DNA of 16,887 bases, from assembly GCA_002319915.1 (NCBI GenBank), contig DCFQ01000072.1, positions 5,984 through 22,870 on the forward strand, given 5' to 3'. The notes below the pieces were generated by a model. That model was not told the origin of the DNA, ran no database searches, and saw nothing but the letters and a program-made list of their open reading frames with translations. Of the stretch, positions 7,101 to 15,016 are shown piece after piece. The DNA is from Bacteroidales bacterium UBA1800. GTDB lineage: Bacteria; Bacteroidota; Bacteroidia; Bacteroidales; VadinHA17. The number at the start of each line of letters is the position of its first letter. Positions within the stretch are counted from its first letter, which is position 1. Made by a program: the position numbers and the translations under genes.

Positions 7101-8361
7101 GGAGATACAGGAGCTGAATGCATTTTTCGATAAGGACAAGCTGGAGAAGATCATCTTCAATCTTCTTTCCAACGCATTCAAGTTCACTCATGCAAACGGA
7201 ACAATAACTGTATCTTTAATCCCCGGGTACAAAAGCAACCCTGAGTATCCTGAGGGCAGGCATGCAGGGATCCGGATAATTGTCGAAGATACCGGGATAG
7301 GGATCCCGGCTGATAAGACAGATAAGCTGTTCTCATATTTCTACCAGGTCAATTCTGCCGATGACTCACAGGGAACCGGGTTGGGACTTTCGCTGGTGAG
7401 GGAGTTCGTGAAGCTTCACAATGGTGAGATAACCGTGGAAAGCGAGGTTGGAAAGGGGACGCGCTTTACCGTGATCCTGCCGCTTAATGCCGGGCTCGAA
7501 AAGGATATTCCTATTGCAGGTCAGGCGACGCAGTCAAGGGACACCGGCATACCGGCGGCCGAATCTGAGACCCCCGGCAGAAGCGGGGAGAAATTCAGGA
7601 TCGTCGTTGCCGAGGATAATGATGATATAAGGTTCTACATCAAGGATAACCTTAAAAACCAATATGATATATTTGAGGCATCGGACGGGCAGGAAGCATG
7701 GGAGATGATTGTAAGGACAAACCCTGACCTGGTGATTAGTGATGTGATCATGCCCGGAATGGATGGCAGGGACCTGTGTAAAAAGATAAAAGCCGACAAG
7801 CGGTTTGAGAACCTTCCTGTAATCCTTATAACAGCCCATTCGGACGAGCGCGTTCAGTATGAAAGCATCGAGGCCGGCGCTGATGATTTTATAGCTAAGC
7901 CTTTCAATTTCCAGATACTTGAAGCCAAGGTCAGCAATTTCATCGCACTGACCCGTAACCTCAGGCACAAGGCTGGCAGGAAGCTAAGTGTGGAACCTGA
8001 GGAGATACAGATAACCCCGCTCGATGAGCAGTTTCTTCAGAAAGCAGTATCGCTGGTAGACAAGAACATGTCAAATGTTGAGTACACTGTCGAGGAGTTG
8101 AGCAGCGACCTGGGCATCAGCAGGACCCTTCTATATAAAAAAGTGCTTGCGCTTACCGGAAAACCGCCCCTCGAGTTCATCAGGACCCTCAGGCTTAAAA
8201 GAGCTGCCCAGCTTCTCCAGAAAAGCCAGCTGAACGTGTCTGAAATTGCATTCCGTGTGGGTTACAATGATCCGAAGTATTTCAGGAAGCACTTCAAGAC
8301 CGAGTTCGGCATTCTTCCTTCACGCTATTCCGAAAAGTTCCGCATGCAAAAGGAAGAATAA
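4189..8361 (+). CDS. hybrid two-component system sensor kinase/response regulator (HTCS)
   Basis: 1390 residues, the usual HTCS size. In order: signal peptide (about 1-32); fourteen Reg_prop-type blades with LWIGT/IWVST-like motifs from about residue 35 to 690, i.e. two seven-bladed propellers; a Y_Y_Y domain (about 735-815); one membrane helix (about 825-845); a HisKA domain with phospho-acceptor His879 in HELRTP; an HATPase with N995, D1034 (DTGIGIP) and G1062 (GTGLGLSL); a receiver with acidic E1142/D1143, phospho-acceptor Asp1185 (SDVIMPGMDG), Thr1215 and Lys1237; and an AraC-type helix-turn-helix (about 1294-1382). All key catalytic residues are present. HTCS proteins sense oligosaccharides in the periplasm and activate adjacent PUL genes. 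It lies just upstream of susC, so that operon is the likely target. Confidence 0.97.
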   Translation: MNLTVKKPSYSLKAVISVLAFICLYPMAALPQAGGISFSHIDVNNGLSDNRVTCIFRDSRGFIWFGTANGLNRFDGYKFEVFRSSSADSNSVADNAINCIAEDGNGSLWIGTRNGISVIDGETFNFRKVQLVSRYPSECSDINYITAISSDNNGNILVGTNDGLFFQDIDKSTSDHILIEDSNCASDINNITAIIPATQGSYWIGTENGFLLKYSPYTNSFEKFDPLRSRGESRGPISRLFADRSGKLWVADNNGLSIFDTDSKTWSTGFPDNTGSLFSESQISGISQDIDGNIWVSTDGRGIFILRLPDYSMINITQMPYASGALSSNGIVSLYSDGSGNVWAGNSKKGVDFYRKNVRKFRLYRNYPGNLNSLSSNDVNCIMADSQGNLWVGTNGGGLNKYNRKTGRFTCYNNKPGSQNSLSSNIVVSVYEDSEGKIWIGTYLGGLNCLDPATGRIKVYRHNASDTSSVSDDRIYDICEDSKKNLWIATLTSGLDKFDRTTGRFRRYNMQNSPICFDYLNSLTIDRNDNLWISSANGLIHFDPDLNRAECFFSNPANPGSLSDNHVISTYFDSRGMFWVCTANGLNLMDTVRGRFRIFTEADGLPSNNILRILEDRNSDLWISTKNGLSRLRIARKAGTDSLLYSFMNYGISDGLQGKEFAETAAFASNDGVLWFGGPDGLNSFNPLGIKVDTTASRVLFTDFRIINRRITKGEKINNRVILEKPVFNTDEIVLRYRENSFTIDFVALNYFFPEKNRYSYNLEGFNDVWTTAAGNENFATFTNLRNGTYTFRVKATNGDGIWNDYAASIRIRILPPLWKSWYAYTVYVLLILSAFALLRYLILYSERLRMRIEQERINSDHIHEIDSLKIRFFTNISHELRTPLTLILSPLDKLMEKYGTSPEAKTLRLIQQNARRLLMMVNQLLDFRRMEVQGFRFNPAFGNIVSFIGGVVASFNDLGEQKQIRLIFKAEIQELNAFFDKDKLEKIIFNLLSNAFKFTHANGTITVSLIPGYKSNPEYPEGRHAGIRIIVEDTGIGIPADKTDKLFSYFYQVNSADDSQGTGLGLSLVREFVKLHNGEITVESEVGKGTRFTVILPLNAGLEKDIPIAGQATQSRDTGIPAAESETPGRSGEKFRIVVAEDNDDIRFYIKDNLKNQYDIFEASDGQEAWEMIVRTNPDLVISDVIMPGMDGRDLCKKIKADKRFENLPVILITAHSDERVQYESIEAGADDFIAKPFNFQILEAKVSNFIALTRNLRHKAGRKLSVEPEEIQITPLDEQFLQKAVSLVDKNMSNVEYTVEELSSDLGISRTLLYKKVLALTGKPPLEFIRTLRLKRAAQLLQKSQLNVSEIAFRVGYNDPKYFRKHFKTEFGILPSRYSEKFRMQKEE

Positions 8362-8417
8362 TCATTTGCCCCCCCAATCCTTAACAATTCGACCTGTCTG
8401 ACCATTAAATTTAGGAT

Positions 8418-8425
8418 TAGTTTTG
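8418..8425 (+). promoter_or_regulatory. candidate Bacteroidota -7 promoter element before susC
   Basis: TAGTTTTG matches the Bacteroidota -7 consensus TAnnTTTG, about 92 bases before the susC ATG in the 156-base gap after the HTCS gene. The -33 TTTG element is weak: TCTG at 8397-8400 is the closest, with 17 bases between. The leader from here to 8517 is AT-rich and contains a small inverted repeat (gaatt/aattc, 8447-8460). The HTCS binding site was not identified. Confidence 0.35.
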
Positions 8426-8517
8426 AGAGAATCTAAACCAGATCCGGAATTTTTCAATTCTGCGTCTTAACTTAAAATTACATCTATGTAGTATTTATTA
8501 TCCTAAAACCCAAAACT

Positions 8518-11500
8518 ATGTTTAAACGAGGTGTATTATTAATTTTCTTATTGTTGGTTAACCTGAGTCTCATGGCCCAGCGGAGTGTCACTGGCGTTGT
8601 CAAGGACTCGGGAGGACAACCAATGTCGGGAGTAACGGTTTTGGCGGTAGGGACTACTGCAGGAACTCTAACAGGGGTTGACGGTAAGTTCGCCCTGCCT
8701 GTTCCCGCAGGAGTCAAATCGCTGAAATTCTCCTTCATCGGTTATGCTGACCAGGAGATTGTGATTGGCGCAACAAACGCCATCGAAGTAACAATGCAGG
8801 AGGCCGTCAAGGGCCTTAATGAGGTGGTTGTGGTCGGTTACGGGACCCTTAAAAAGAAACTGGTGACCGGAGCAACCGTACAGGTAAAGGGTGATGACAT
8901 CCAGAAGCAAAGCACACTTTCTCCGCTTACTGCATTGCAGGGTCAGACACCCGGTCTTTCAATCATTAAAAGCACCGGTGAGCCTGGTGCTTCATTCAAG
9001 GTCAACATCAGGGGTATGGGTACCATCGGTAACTCAGAGCCTTTGTATGTCATTGACGGCGTACCGGGAGGGAGCATCGACAACATGTCCCCGGCCGATA
9101 TTGAAACCATCGACGTTCTGAAAGACGCAGCCTCTTCTGCAATTTACGGTTCGAGGGGCGCCAACGGGGTTATCCTTGTAACCACAAAGAAGGGTGTCAG
9201 GCCACCATCCGGAGCAAAGGCAACAATCCAGTACGACGGTTCAATCGGCTGGCAGAACATGTATAAGAAGCTTCCGATGATGAAGGCTACGGAGTATGCT
9301 AATATCGTGAACGAAGCAAGGGTCAACAGCGGACTTCCGCTTCTTGACTTTCCGTCACTCGTGCCGGACTGGGCAAGCATCCAGGCAGGAACCTGGCAGG
9401 GAACCGACTGGCTCGATCAACTTACGGTCAAGAACGCACCGATCATCAATAACGCCCTGAACATCACGGGTGGATCGGAACTCAGCACATTTTCCCTCGG
9501 TCTTTCCCATTCGGATCAGACAGGTATCATTGGGAACCCTGTTGAATCGAAATTCCAGCGTTATTCTGTCCGTCTTAATTCCGAGCACATCCTGATAAAG
9601 AGCAAGGACAATTCTTATAATATATTAAAGGTAGGTGAGACCCTCAGGTACATGTTCACGAACTCGAACGGAATCGGGACCGGGAACCAGTATTGGAACG
9701 ATGTATTCAGCTCGATTATCACCAGCCCGTTCCTTCCTATGTACGCAACTGATGAAACAGATCCGGCCTATCCGTATCACTATGCAATTCCATGGAACGT
9801 GCAGGAACCGAACCCGATTGCTTCCATGGTGTATAACAGGGGCCAGAATGCAAATAAGGGGCACAACCTTTCGGGAAGTCTTTATGCCGAAATACAGCCG
9901 GTCAAAAACCTTATTTTCAGGAGTTCGTTTGGTTATAACGTGAATGCCGGATCATACAGATCATATACCCCGGTATATCAGCTTAGCTCGACAGCCTTCA
10001 GCACAGACGATGCAGTCAACCACAGCATGTGGGTAGGCTCGAGCTGGACCTGGGAAAATACGCTTACATATAATTTCAGGATAGCTTCAGACCATGCCTT
10101 CACTGCACTTGTCGGTACATCGGCAGAGAGATCCGGACTTGGAGAGAGCCTCAGCGGGTCAAACAAGAACTCACTTTTCTCAGATTTTGAACATGCATAC
10201 CTCAATAATACCCCTGTCGCTGACCTTTCAAAAATTTCGCTGTCAAGCAGTCCGTGGGGCATAGGCGGCATCCTTTCATATTTTGGACGTGTCTCCTATA
10301 CCTACCGCGAAAAATACATGGCAACCGCAGTACTACGTGCTGATGGTTCATCAAACTTTGCCAAGGGAAAAAGGTGGGGTTACTTCCCGTCAATATCCGC
10401 AGGCTGGGTCATTTCTGAAGAGAATTTCTTCCAGGCTTTCAGAAACAGCGTCAACTTCCTCAAGCTGAGGGCCAGCTGGGGACAGAACGGTAACCAGGCA
10501 ATCTCTCCGTTCCAGTACCTTGCAACTATTTCATTCTCGAACGTGAATTATTTCTTCGGGCCTAACAAATCTGTGGTATCTACCGGCGGTTACCCGAATA
10601 TCCTTCCGAACCCGAACGTCACCTGGGAGACATCCGACCAGATCAATATCGGGTTCGATGCAAGATTCCTCAAGAACAAACTGACGGCAACATTCGACTG
10701 GTACAACAGGACGACCTACGACTGGCTCATCAATCCTTCGATGCTCGCATCCTACGGAACCAATGCACCGTATGTGAACGGGGGTGACGTCTCAAACAAA
10801 GGTGTCGAGATTGAACTTAACTGGAACGATAACAAGGGTGATTTCCAGTACAATATCGGGATCAATGCAGCCATGAACAAGAATGAGGTCATGAAGATCG
10901 CAAACAATGAGAAGATCTTCCACGGGCCTGGCAACGTTCTCGGCCAGGGTACTGAAGAGTGCTACAGGGCACAGGTAGGATACCCGATCGGTTACTTCTG
11001 GGGATACAAGACACTCGGCGTATTCCAGACCGAAACCGATGTCAACAATTACAAGAACTCGGAAGGTATTGTAATTCAACCCACATCTGTGGCAGGTGAC
11101 CTTATCTTCCAGGATACGAATGATGACGGTGTTATCTCAGAGCTCGACAAGGTGAAGATCGGCGATCCGAATCCTGACGTGATTCTTGGTATCAACCTTT
11201 CCGCCACATACAAAGGCTTCGACTTCTCGGTCCTTGCCAATGGAGCTTTCGGGCAGCAGATTGCACGCAGCTGGCGCCGCTGGGCCGACAGCCCTCTTAA
11301 CAACTATACCACCGACATATTCAGCAGATGGCATGGTGAAGGCTCTTCAAACAAGTATCCCAGGCTTACCTACGGTGCCAATGTCAACTGGCAGTATGTA
11401 TCCGATATTTTCATCGAGGATGGTGATTACCTGAGGGTCAGCAATGTCACTCTCGGTTATGACCTCAAGCGTCTTGTCAAAGCTATTCCGCTTGCTCAGG

Positions 11501-11667
11501 CAAGATTCTTCGTGACCCTCCAGAACCTCTACACTTTCACCAGTTATTCAGGGATGGACCCCGAGATCGGAAGCAGCGGCGGTACATATAACTGGGCCAA
11601 GGGGATTGATATTGGTTATTATCCCGCTCCCCGTACCTTCATGATAGGTGCAAGTTTAAAATTCTAA
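8518..11667 (+). CDS. SusC/RagA-family TonB-dependent outer-membrane transporter
   Basis: 1049 residues. A signal peptide (about 1-20, ending LSLMA before Gln21) is followed by a carboxypeptidase-regulatory-like domain (about 22-98, SVTGVVKDSGGQPMSGVTV), the SusC-specific segment EVVVVGYGT at 102-110, a plug domain (LQGQTPGLSI, VNIRGMGTIGN, PLYVIDGVPGG, SAIYGSRGANGVILVTTKKG), and a long beta-barrel ending in an aromatic strand (TFMIGASLKF). There is no N-terminal STN domain, so it should not signal through an anti-sigma factor, consistent with control by the neighbouring HTCS. It imports oligosaccharides across the outer membrane with TonB energy, capped by the SusD partner encoded 13 bases downstream. 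The first ~18 codons are AT-rich (ttattaattttctta) unlike the rest, as often seen in strongly translated genes. Confidence 0.97.
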   Translation: MFKRGVLLIFLLLVNLSLMAQRSVTGVVKDSGGQPMSGVTVLAVGTTAGTLTGVDGKFALPVPAGVKSLKFSFIGYADQEIVIGATNAIEVTMQEAVKGLNEVVVVGYGTLKKKLVTGATVQVKGDDIQKQSTLSPLTALQGQTPGLSIIKSTGEPGASFKVNIRGMGTIGNSEPLYVIDGVPGGSIDNMSPADIETIDVLKDAASSAIYGSRGANGVILVTTKKGVRPPSGAKATIQYDGSIGWQNMYKKLPMMKATEYANIVNEARVNSGLPLLDFPSLVPDWASIQAGTWQGTDWLDQLTVKNAPIINNALNITGGSELSTFSLGLSHSDQTGIIGNPVESKFQRYSVRLNSEHILIKSKDNSYNILKVGETLRYMFTNSNGIGTGNQYWNDVFSSIITSPFLPMYATDETDPAYPYHYAIPWNVQEPNPIASMVYNRGQNANKGHNLSGSLYAEIQPVKNLIFRSSFGYNVNAGSYRSYTPVYQLSSTAFSTDDAVNHSMWVGSSWTWENTLTYNFRIASDHAFTALVGTSAERSGLGESLSGSNKNSLFSDFEHAYLNNTPVADLSKISLSSSPWGIGGILSYFGRVSYTYREKYMATAVLRADGSSNFAKGKRWGYFPSISAGWVISEENFFQAFRNSVNFLKLRASWGQNGNQAISPFQYLATISFSNVNYFFGPNKSVVSTGGYPNILPNPNVTWETSDQINIGFDARFLKNKLTATFDWYNRTTYDWLINPSMLASYGTNAPYVNGGDVSNKGVEIELNWNDNKGDFQYNIGINAAMNKNEVMKIANNEKIFHGPGNVLGQGTEECYRAQVGYPIGYFWGYKTLGVFQTETDVNNYKNSEGIVIQPTSVAGDLIFQDTNDDGVISELDKVKIGDPNPDVILGINLSATYKGFDFSVLANGAFGQQIARSWRRWADSPLNNYTTDIFSRWHGEGSSNKYPRLTYGANVNWQYVSDIFIEDGDYLRVSNVTLGYDLKRLVKAIPLAQARFFVTLQNLYTFTSYSGMDPEIGSSGGTYNWAKGIDIGYYPAPRTFMIGASLKF

Positions 11668-11680
11668 ACAGACAAAGGAT

Positions 11681-13411
11681 ATGAAAAAGATATTTCTATT
11701 ATTACTTGCAGGTTCCTTGCTGGCGGGATGTTCCGAAAGTTTCCTGGATACCAAACCGCTGACATCAAAAACCAATACCGACTTTTACAAGACTCCGACT
11801 GATATGGACCAGGCTCTGACAGCTACGTATGTTACAATGGTCACCTGTCCGTCGGGGAGCGTTCTGAACAGCTATCCGTTCATGATCTCTGAGCTTATGT
11901 CGGACGACAGGTTCGGGGGAGGCGGTGACAACGACCTTACTCCAAGGGCTATCTGCGATTTCAAGATCGACGGCCAGAATATGTACCTGGGAGCATGGCA
12001 ACGCTACTATACAGGTATCTACCGTGCAAACATGATTCTCGAAAACATCGACAAGCCCGCCTGGGAAAGCGAAGCCCAGAAGGGGAATGTTGCAGGACAG
12101 GCATATTACCTGAGAGGCATGTTCTACTTCGATCTCTCAAGATTGTTCGGTGAGGTTCCCCTCATACTGAAGACTGAACCGCAGAATCTTCCGAAAGCAC
12201 CGGCTGCTGAGACGTACGCCCAGATCGCAACCGACCTGAAAACTGCCATCGAAAGCTTCCCTTCGACGCCATACAGCGCTGCAACCTATGGGGATATGGG
12301 CAGGTCCAACAAATGGATTGCCGAGGCTCTAATGGGAAGAGTATTCCTCTTCTATACGGGGTACTACGAAACCACATCCCTGCCTCTTGTTGACGGCGGT
12401 GAGATCACAAAAGAACAGGTGATCACCTGGCTAGAGGATTGCCGGGATAACAGCGGTTACAGGCTCATGCCCGAATTCAGGAACCTCTGGCCATACTCTG
12501 TCGCCAATGCCGCTCATTCTGATGTGCCCTATAAATTCTCCGTTGACAACAACCTCTCATGGTACGGCGAGGAAGGCGCAAACGCAGAAACGATGTATGC
12601 CCTCAAGTTCTCGACATACGCTTCATGGGGGACAAGCATTTACTACAGTAACCAGATGGATCTCTTCTTCGGCTGGAGGGCCTATTCATACAAAGGTGCC
12701 ATGGGCGAAGGCTGGGGAATGGGCACTGTCAACAAGAAGTTATGGGATGCATGGCCGGATAACGACATAAGGAAAAGAGGATCGGTCTGCAAGGTCGATG
12801 ACGAATCCGAAGGAATCGATCCAAGCTATGGCCTTGGCTCAGACCTGCACGACAAGCAAATGGATGAAACAGGATACTGGCAGAAGAAATACAGGCCGGT
12901 CAACCTTAACAAGAATAATGAATGGCACAATTACAGTGTCGATCTTTATGCGGCTACTAAGAACTTCCAGCTCGACAACATGCAGGATATAGTCCTCATC
13001 CGCTTTGCAGATGTCCTCCTGATGCATTCGGAACTCACCCAGACGGTCGACGGCATCAATGCCGTTAGGGCAAGGGTGGGCCTCGATCCGATTGGTTCAT
13101 ATTCACTCGATGCCCTGAAGGATGAAAGACGGTTTGAGCTTGCATTCGAGGGCGTACGCTACTACGACCTGCTGCGCTGGGCCGGAAAGAGCAACCTTGC
13201 ACAGGTTGAACAGTTACTTGAGAGCCAAAATGGAATAGCAACCATAAACAATGGCGTGGCAGGTATAAAGAAGGGTGTTGATTTCAGGCCTGAAACCGGA
13301 GGATTCCTCCAGATACCCAACCAGGAGATCCAGCTTTCTGAGGGTGTCCTTATTCAGAACCCTGGATGGGAAACCGGAGTAGCACCTGTATATTCATTCA
13401 GTTCAAAATAA
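11681..13411 (+). CDS. SusD/RagB-family surface glycan-binding lipoprotein
   Basis: 576 residues. The lipobox LLAGC places the lipidated Cys at residue 17, followed by SESFLDTKPLT, a standard SusD opening. The N-terminal SusD-like part (about 20-220) has alpha-helical TPR-like segments (YYTGIYRANMILENID, GQAYYLRGMFYFDLSRLFGEVPLI). The C-terminal RagB/SusD part ends with DERRFELAFEGVRYYDLLRW and the typical finish FLQIPNQEIQLSEGVLIQNPGW. SusD caps the SusC barrel at the cell surface and delivers glycan. The gene starts 13 bases after susC and is clearly in the same operon. Confidence 0.97.
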   Translation: MKKIFLLLLAGSLLAGCSESFLDTKPLTSKTNTDFYKTPTDMDQALTATYVTMVTCPSGSVLNSYPFMISELMSDDRFGGGGDNDLTPRAICDFKIDGQNMYLGAWQRYYTGIYRANMILENIDKPAWESEAQKGNVAGQAYYLRGMFYFDLSRLFGEVPLILKTEPQNLPKAPAAETYAQIATDLKTAIESFPSTPYSAATYGDMGRSNKWIAEALMGRVFLFYTGYYETTSLPLVDGGEITKEQVITWLEDCRDNSGYRLMPEFRNLWPYSVANAAHSDVPYKFSVDNNLSWYGEEGANAETMYALKFSTYASWGTSIYYSNQMDLFFGWRAYSYKGAMGEGWGMGTVNKKLWDAWPDNDIRKRGSVCKVDDESEGIDPSYGLGSDLHDKQMDETGYWQKKYRPVNLNKNNEWHNYSVDLYAATKNFQLDNMQDIVLIRFADVLLMHSELTQTVDGINAVRARVGLDPIGSYSLDALKDERRFELAFEGVRYYDLLRWAGKSNLAQVEQLLESQNGIATINNGVAGIKKGVDFRPETGGFLQIPNQEIQLSEGVLIQNPGWETGVAPVYSFSSK

Positions 13412-13416
13412 TATAT

Positions 13417-13422
13417 GAGGAG
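13417..13422 (+). promoter_or_regulatory. ribosome binding site that sets the start at 13430
   Basis: GAGGAG lies seven bases before the ATG at 13430. The earlier in-frame ATG at 13415 overlaps this site and would add five charged or polar residues (MRSKH) ahead of the signal peptide, so 13430 is the better start. Confidence 0.7.
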
Positions 13423-13429
13423 TAAACAT

Positions 13430-14263
13430 ATGAAAAATCGAATATTATGTCTGGTTGGCGGAGTGGCGTTCATGATAGCTGCATGTACTCCCATTGAGGA
13501 CAGGCAGGCCGCAGGACCAATCGTACCGGCCTCGGAATTCAGCTATACGATCACAAATGATCCGACGAACGATTATATACTCTACCTTGAAAATATGACA
13601 CCTGAAGTGATGTTCTCGTGGGACTATGCATGGGGTGTTACCCGCAAGCAGCACGATACCGTAAGGATGCTTGTTCCGGGAACATATACCGTAAAGATCA
13701 CCGCGACCACCGCAGGAGGAATTGTCACCGATGAGAAAACGATAACAGTGACAAAGTCTGATCCAAGTGCATTCCAGGAGCCTGAATGGGGTTACCTGAC
13801 CAATCTGGCTTCAGGGAAGACCTGGGTATGGGACGATACCCAGCCTGCACCATGGGGTAACGGAGGTTACAGGGGTTGCACAGCTCCGTGCTGGTGGGCC
13901 GTTAGCATGGCTGATATCAATGGCCGCGGCGTCGGATCCGACGAAATGACCTTTGACCTGAACGGCGGTCGTAACCTTACCCTGAAAGCTGCATCAACAC
14001 CGGCAGCATATGCAGGCACTACAAAGGGTTCATTCGACCTCAGCTTTGATGTTGGCCGCGCCGGATGGGATGTCGGCAAGCTTACCACGACCAATGTTAC
14101 AGTCATCAACGGGGTACAGGTGAACTTCTCGAATCAGATCGAAGACGAATTCTATATTCTGAAGCTGACCGATTCACAGCTTGTGTTGTCGGCTCCGGAA
14201 CCGGGTGTTACAGGCGACTGGGGCACCGCATGGTTCTGGATGTTTAAACCAAAAAGCAAATAG
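13430..14263 (+). CDS. PKD-domain lipoprotein, putative surface glycan-binding protein (SusE/F position)
   Basis: 277 residues from the ATG chosen on the strong GAGGAG site; an alternative ATG at 13415 gives 282. The signal peptide ends in the lipobox IAAC (Cys19). Residues about 35-105 look like a PKD/Ig-like fold (VMFSWDYAWG, VPGTYTVKITATTAGG, EKTITVT). The rest, from EPEWGYLTNLASGKTWVWDD on, is a tryptophan-rich beta module with GCTAPCWWAV (C150, C154, W155, W156) and a terminal WGTAWFWMFKPKSK. I do not recognise a named family for this second half. Its place straight after susD and its exposed aromatics suggest an auxiliary glycan-binding lipoprotein, by analogy with SusE/SusF. It is the last gene of the operon, 10 bases before a strong terminator. 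Confidence 0.75.
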   Translation: MKNRILCLVGGVAFMIAACTPIEDRQAAGPIVPASEFSYTITNDPTNDYILYLENMTPEVMFSWDYAWGVTRKQHDTVRMLVPGTYTVKITATTAGGIVTDEKTITVTKSDPSAFQEPEWGYLTNLASGKTWVWDDTQPAPWGNGGYRGCTAPCWWAVSMADINGRGVGSDEMTFDLNGGRNLTLKAASTPAAYAGTTKGSFDLSFDVGRAGWDVGKLTTTNVTVINGVQVNFSNQIEDEFYILKLTDSQLVLSAPEPGVTGDWGTAWFWMFKPKSK

Positions 14264-14272
14264 TCAATTGGG

Positions 14273-14301
14273 AAAAGGGGCTCAAAAGGCCCCTTTTTTT
14301 T
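14273..14301 (+). terminator. intrinsic terminator ending the susCD operon
   Basis: AAAAGGGGC and GCCCCTTTT pair as a 9-bp stem around a 7-base loop (tcaaaag), and the 3' arm runs on into a run of eight Ts. It begins ten bases after the stop of the PKD lipoprotein gene and separates this operon from the DUF4369 gene. Confidence 0.9.
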
Positions 14302-14356
14302 ACTTACTGCTTTGAAGTTTATCAGGCTTGCCATAGCTTTACCGAAAAATCATTTT

Positions 14357-15016
14357 ATGCGCAATCCATTCCTGGTTATTTCAGTTGCCTTGCTGATGTG
14401 CATATCCTGCACTGAATCCCCAAGATGCACTGTCGAAGGCCGTATTACGAATCCTGATTTCTTCGGATCAAAAGTCTACCTGGTGGCACTCGATGCCCCG
14501 GTAACGAAAAATGTGGATTCGACAATGGCAGTCGAAGGAAGCTTTTCGTTTGAGGTCAAAGCCGATTCCTTCTTAGTGAAAATTTTACGCGTCCCTGCAA
14601 AGTATCCGAAGATCATAGAAGACCTTGTCATAATTCCCGAACAAGGAAAGATCGTTGCCGTTCTTGACTCCGTGAGCCGTGGTTACGGCACCAGGCTCAA
14701 CGACAAGCTGCAGGAATGGAAAATGAGGAAACGGATCCATGATTCTATTCAATGGAACATTTTCGTCCGCAAAAATGAGGACAGGATAAGCAAACCGGCA
14801 GCCGACAGCCTCGCTGCATATTCGGAACTGATCAACGGGGTTTTCCTTTCCGATAATATCTGCATGATCAATGAAAACCTCCGCAACGGCATAGGACTGC
14901 TGATCTATAAGGTTTACTTCGACGCACTTCCTTCGTCTGAGAAGAACTACATCACGGAAATGATCGGGAAGGCTTATATCGAAAGGGATGCCCAGCTGAA
15001 AAAGAGATTTTATTGA
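14357..15016 (+). CDS. DUF4369-like lipoprotein without thioredoxin domain
   Basis: 219 residues from the ATG at 14357. An in-frame ATG at 14312 would add 15 residues, but it starts 11 bases after the terminator and puts a polar stretch (PKNHF) before the signal. From 14357 the protein opens with a short hydrophobic signal and a lipobox-like CISC (Cys18). Residues about 21-115 follow the DUF4369 pattern (CTVEGRITNPDFFGSKVYL, VDSTMAVEGSFSFEV, VIIPEQGKIVAVLDS, then a GTRLNDKLQEW segment). That domain usually precedes an AhpC/TlpA thioredoxin fold, but here the remainder is a charged helical tail and no CxxC is present, so no redox activity is expected. The next gene overlaps it by 4 bases (TTGA), implying translational coupling. 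Confidence 0.75.
   Translation: MRNPFLVISVALLMCISCTESPRCTVEGRITNPDFFGSKVYLVALDAPVTKNVDSTMAVEGSFSFEVKADSFLVKILRVPAKYPKIIEDLVIIPEQGKIVAVLDSVSRGYGTRLNDKLQEWKMRKRIHDSIQWNIFVRKNEDRISKPAADSLAAYSELINGVFLSDNICMINENLRNGIGLLIYKVYFDALPSSEKNYITEMIGKAYIERDAQLKKRFY

Noticed and set aside
8362..8400. Intrinsic terminator after the HTCS gene
   Set aside because: There is a run of seven Cs at 8369-8375 but no stem-loop followed by a T-run.
13415..13429. Upstream ATG for the PKD lipoprotein
   Set aside because: It overlaps the GAGGAG ribosome site that is correctly spaced for the ATG at 13430, which also gives a more typical signal peptide.
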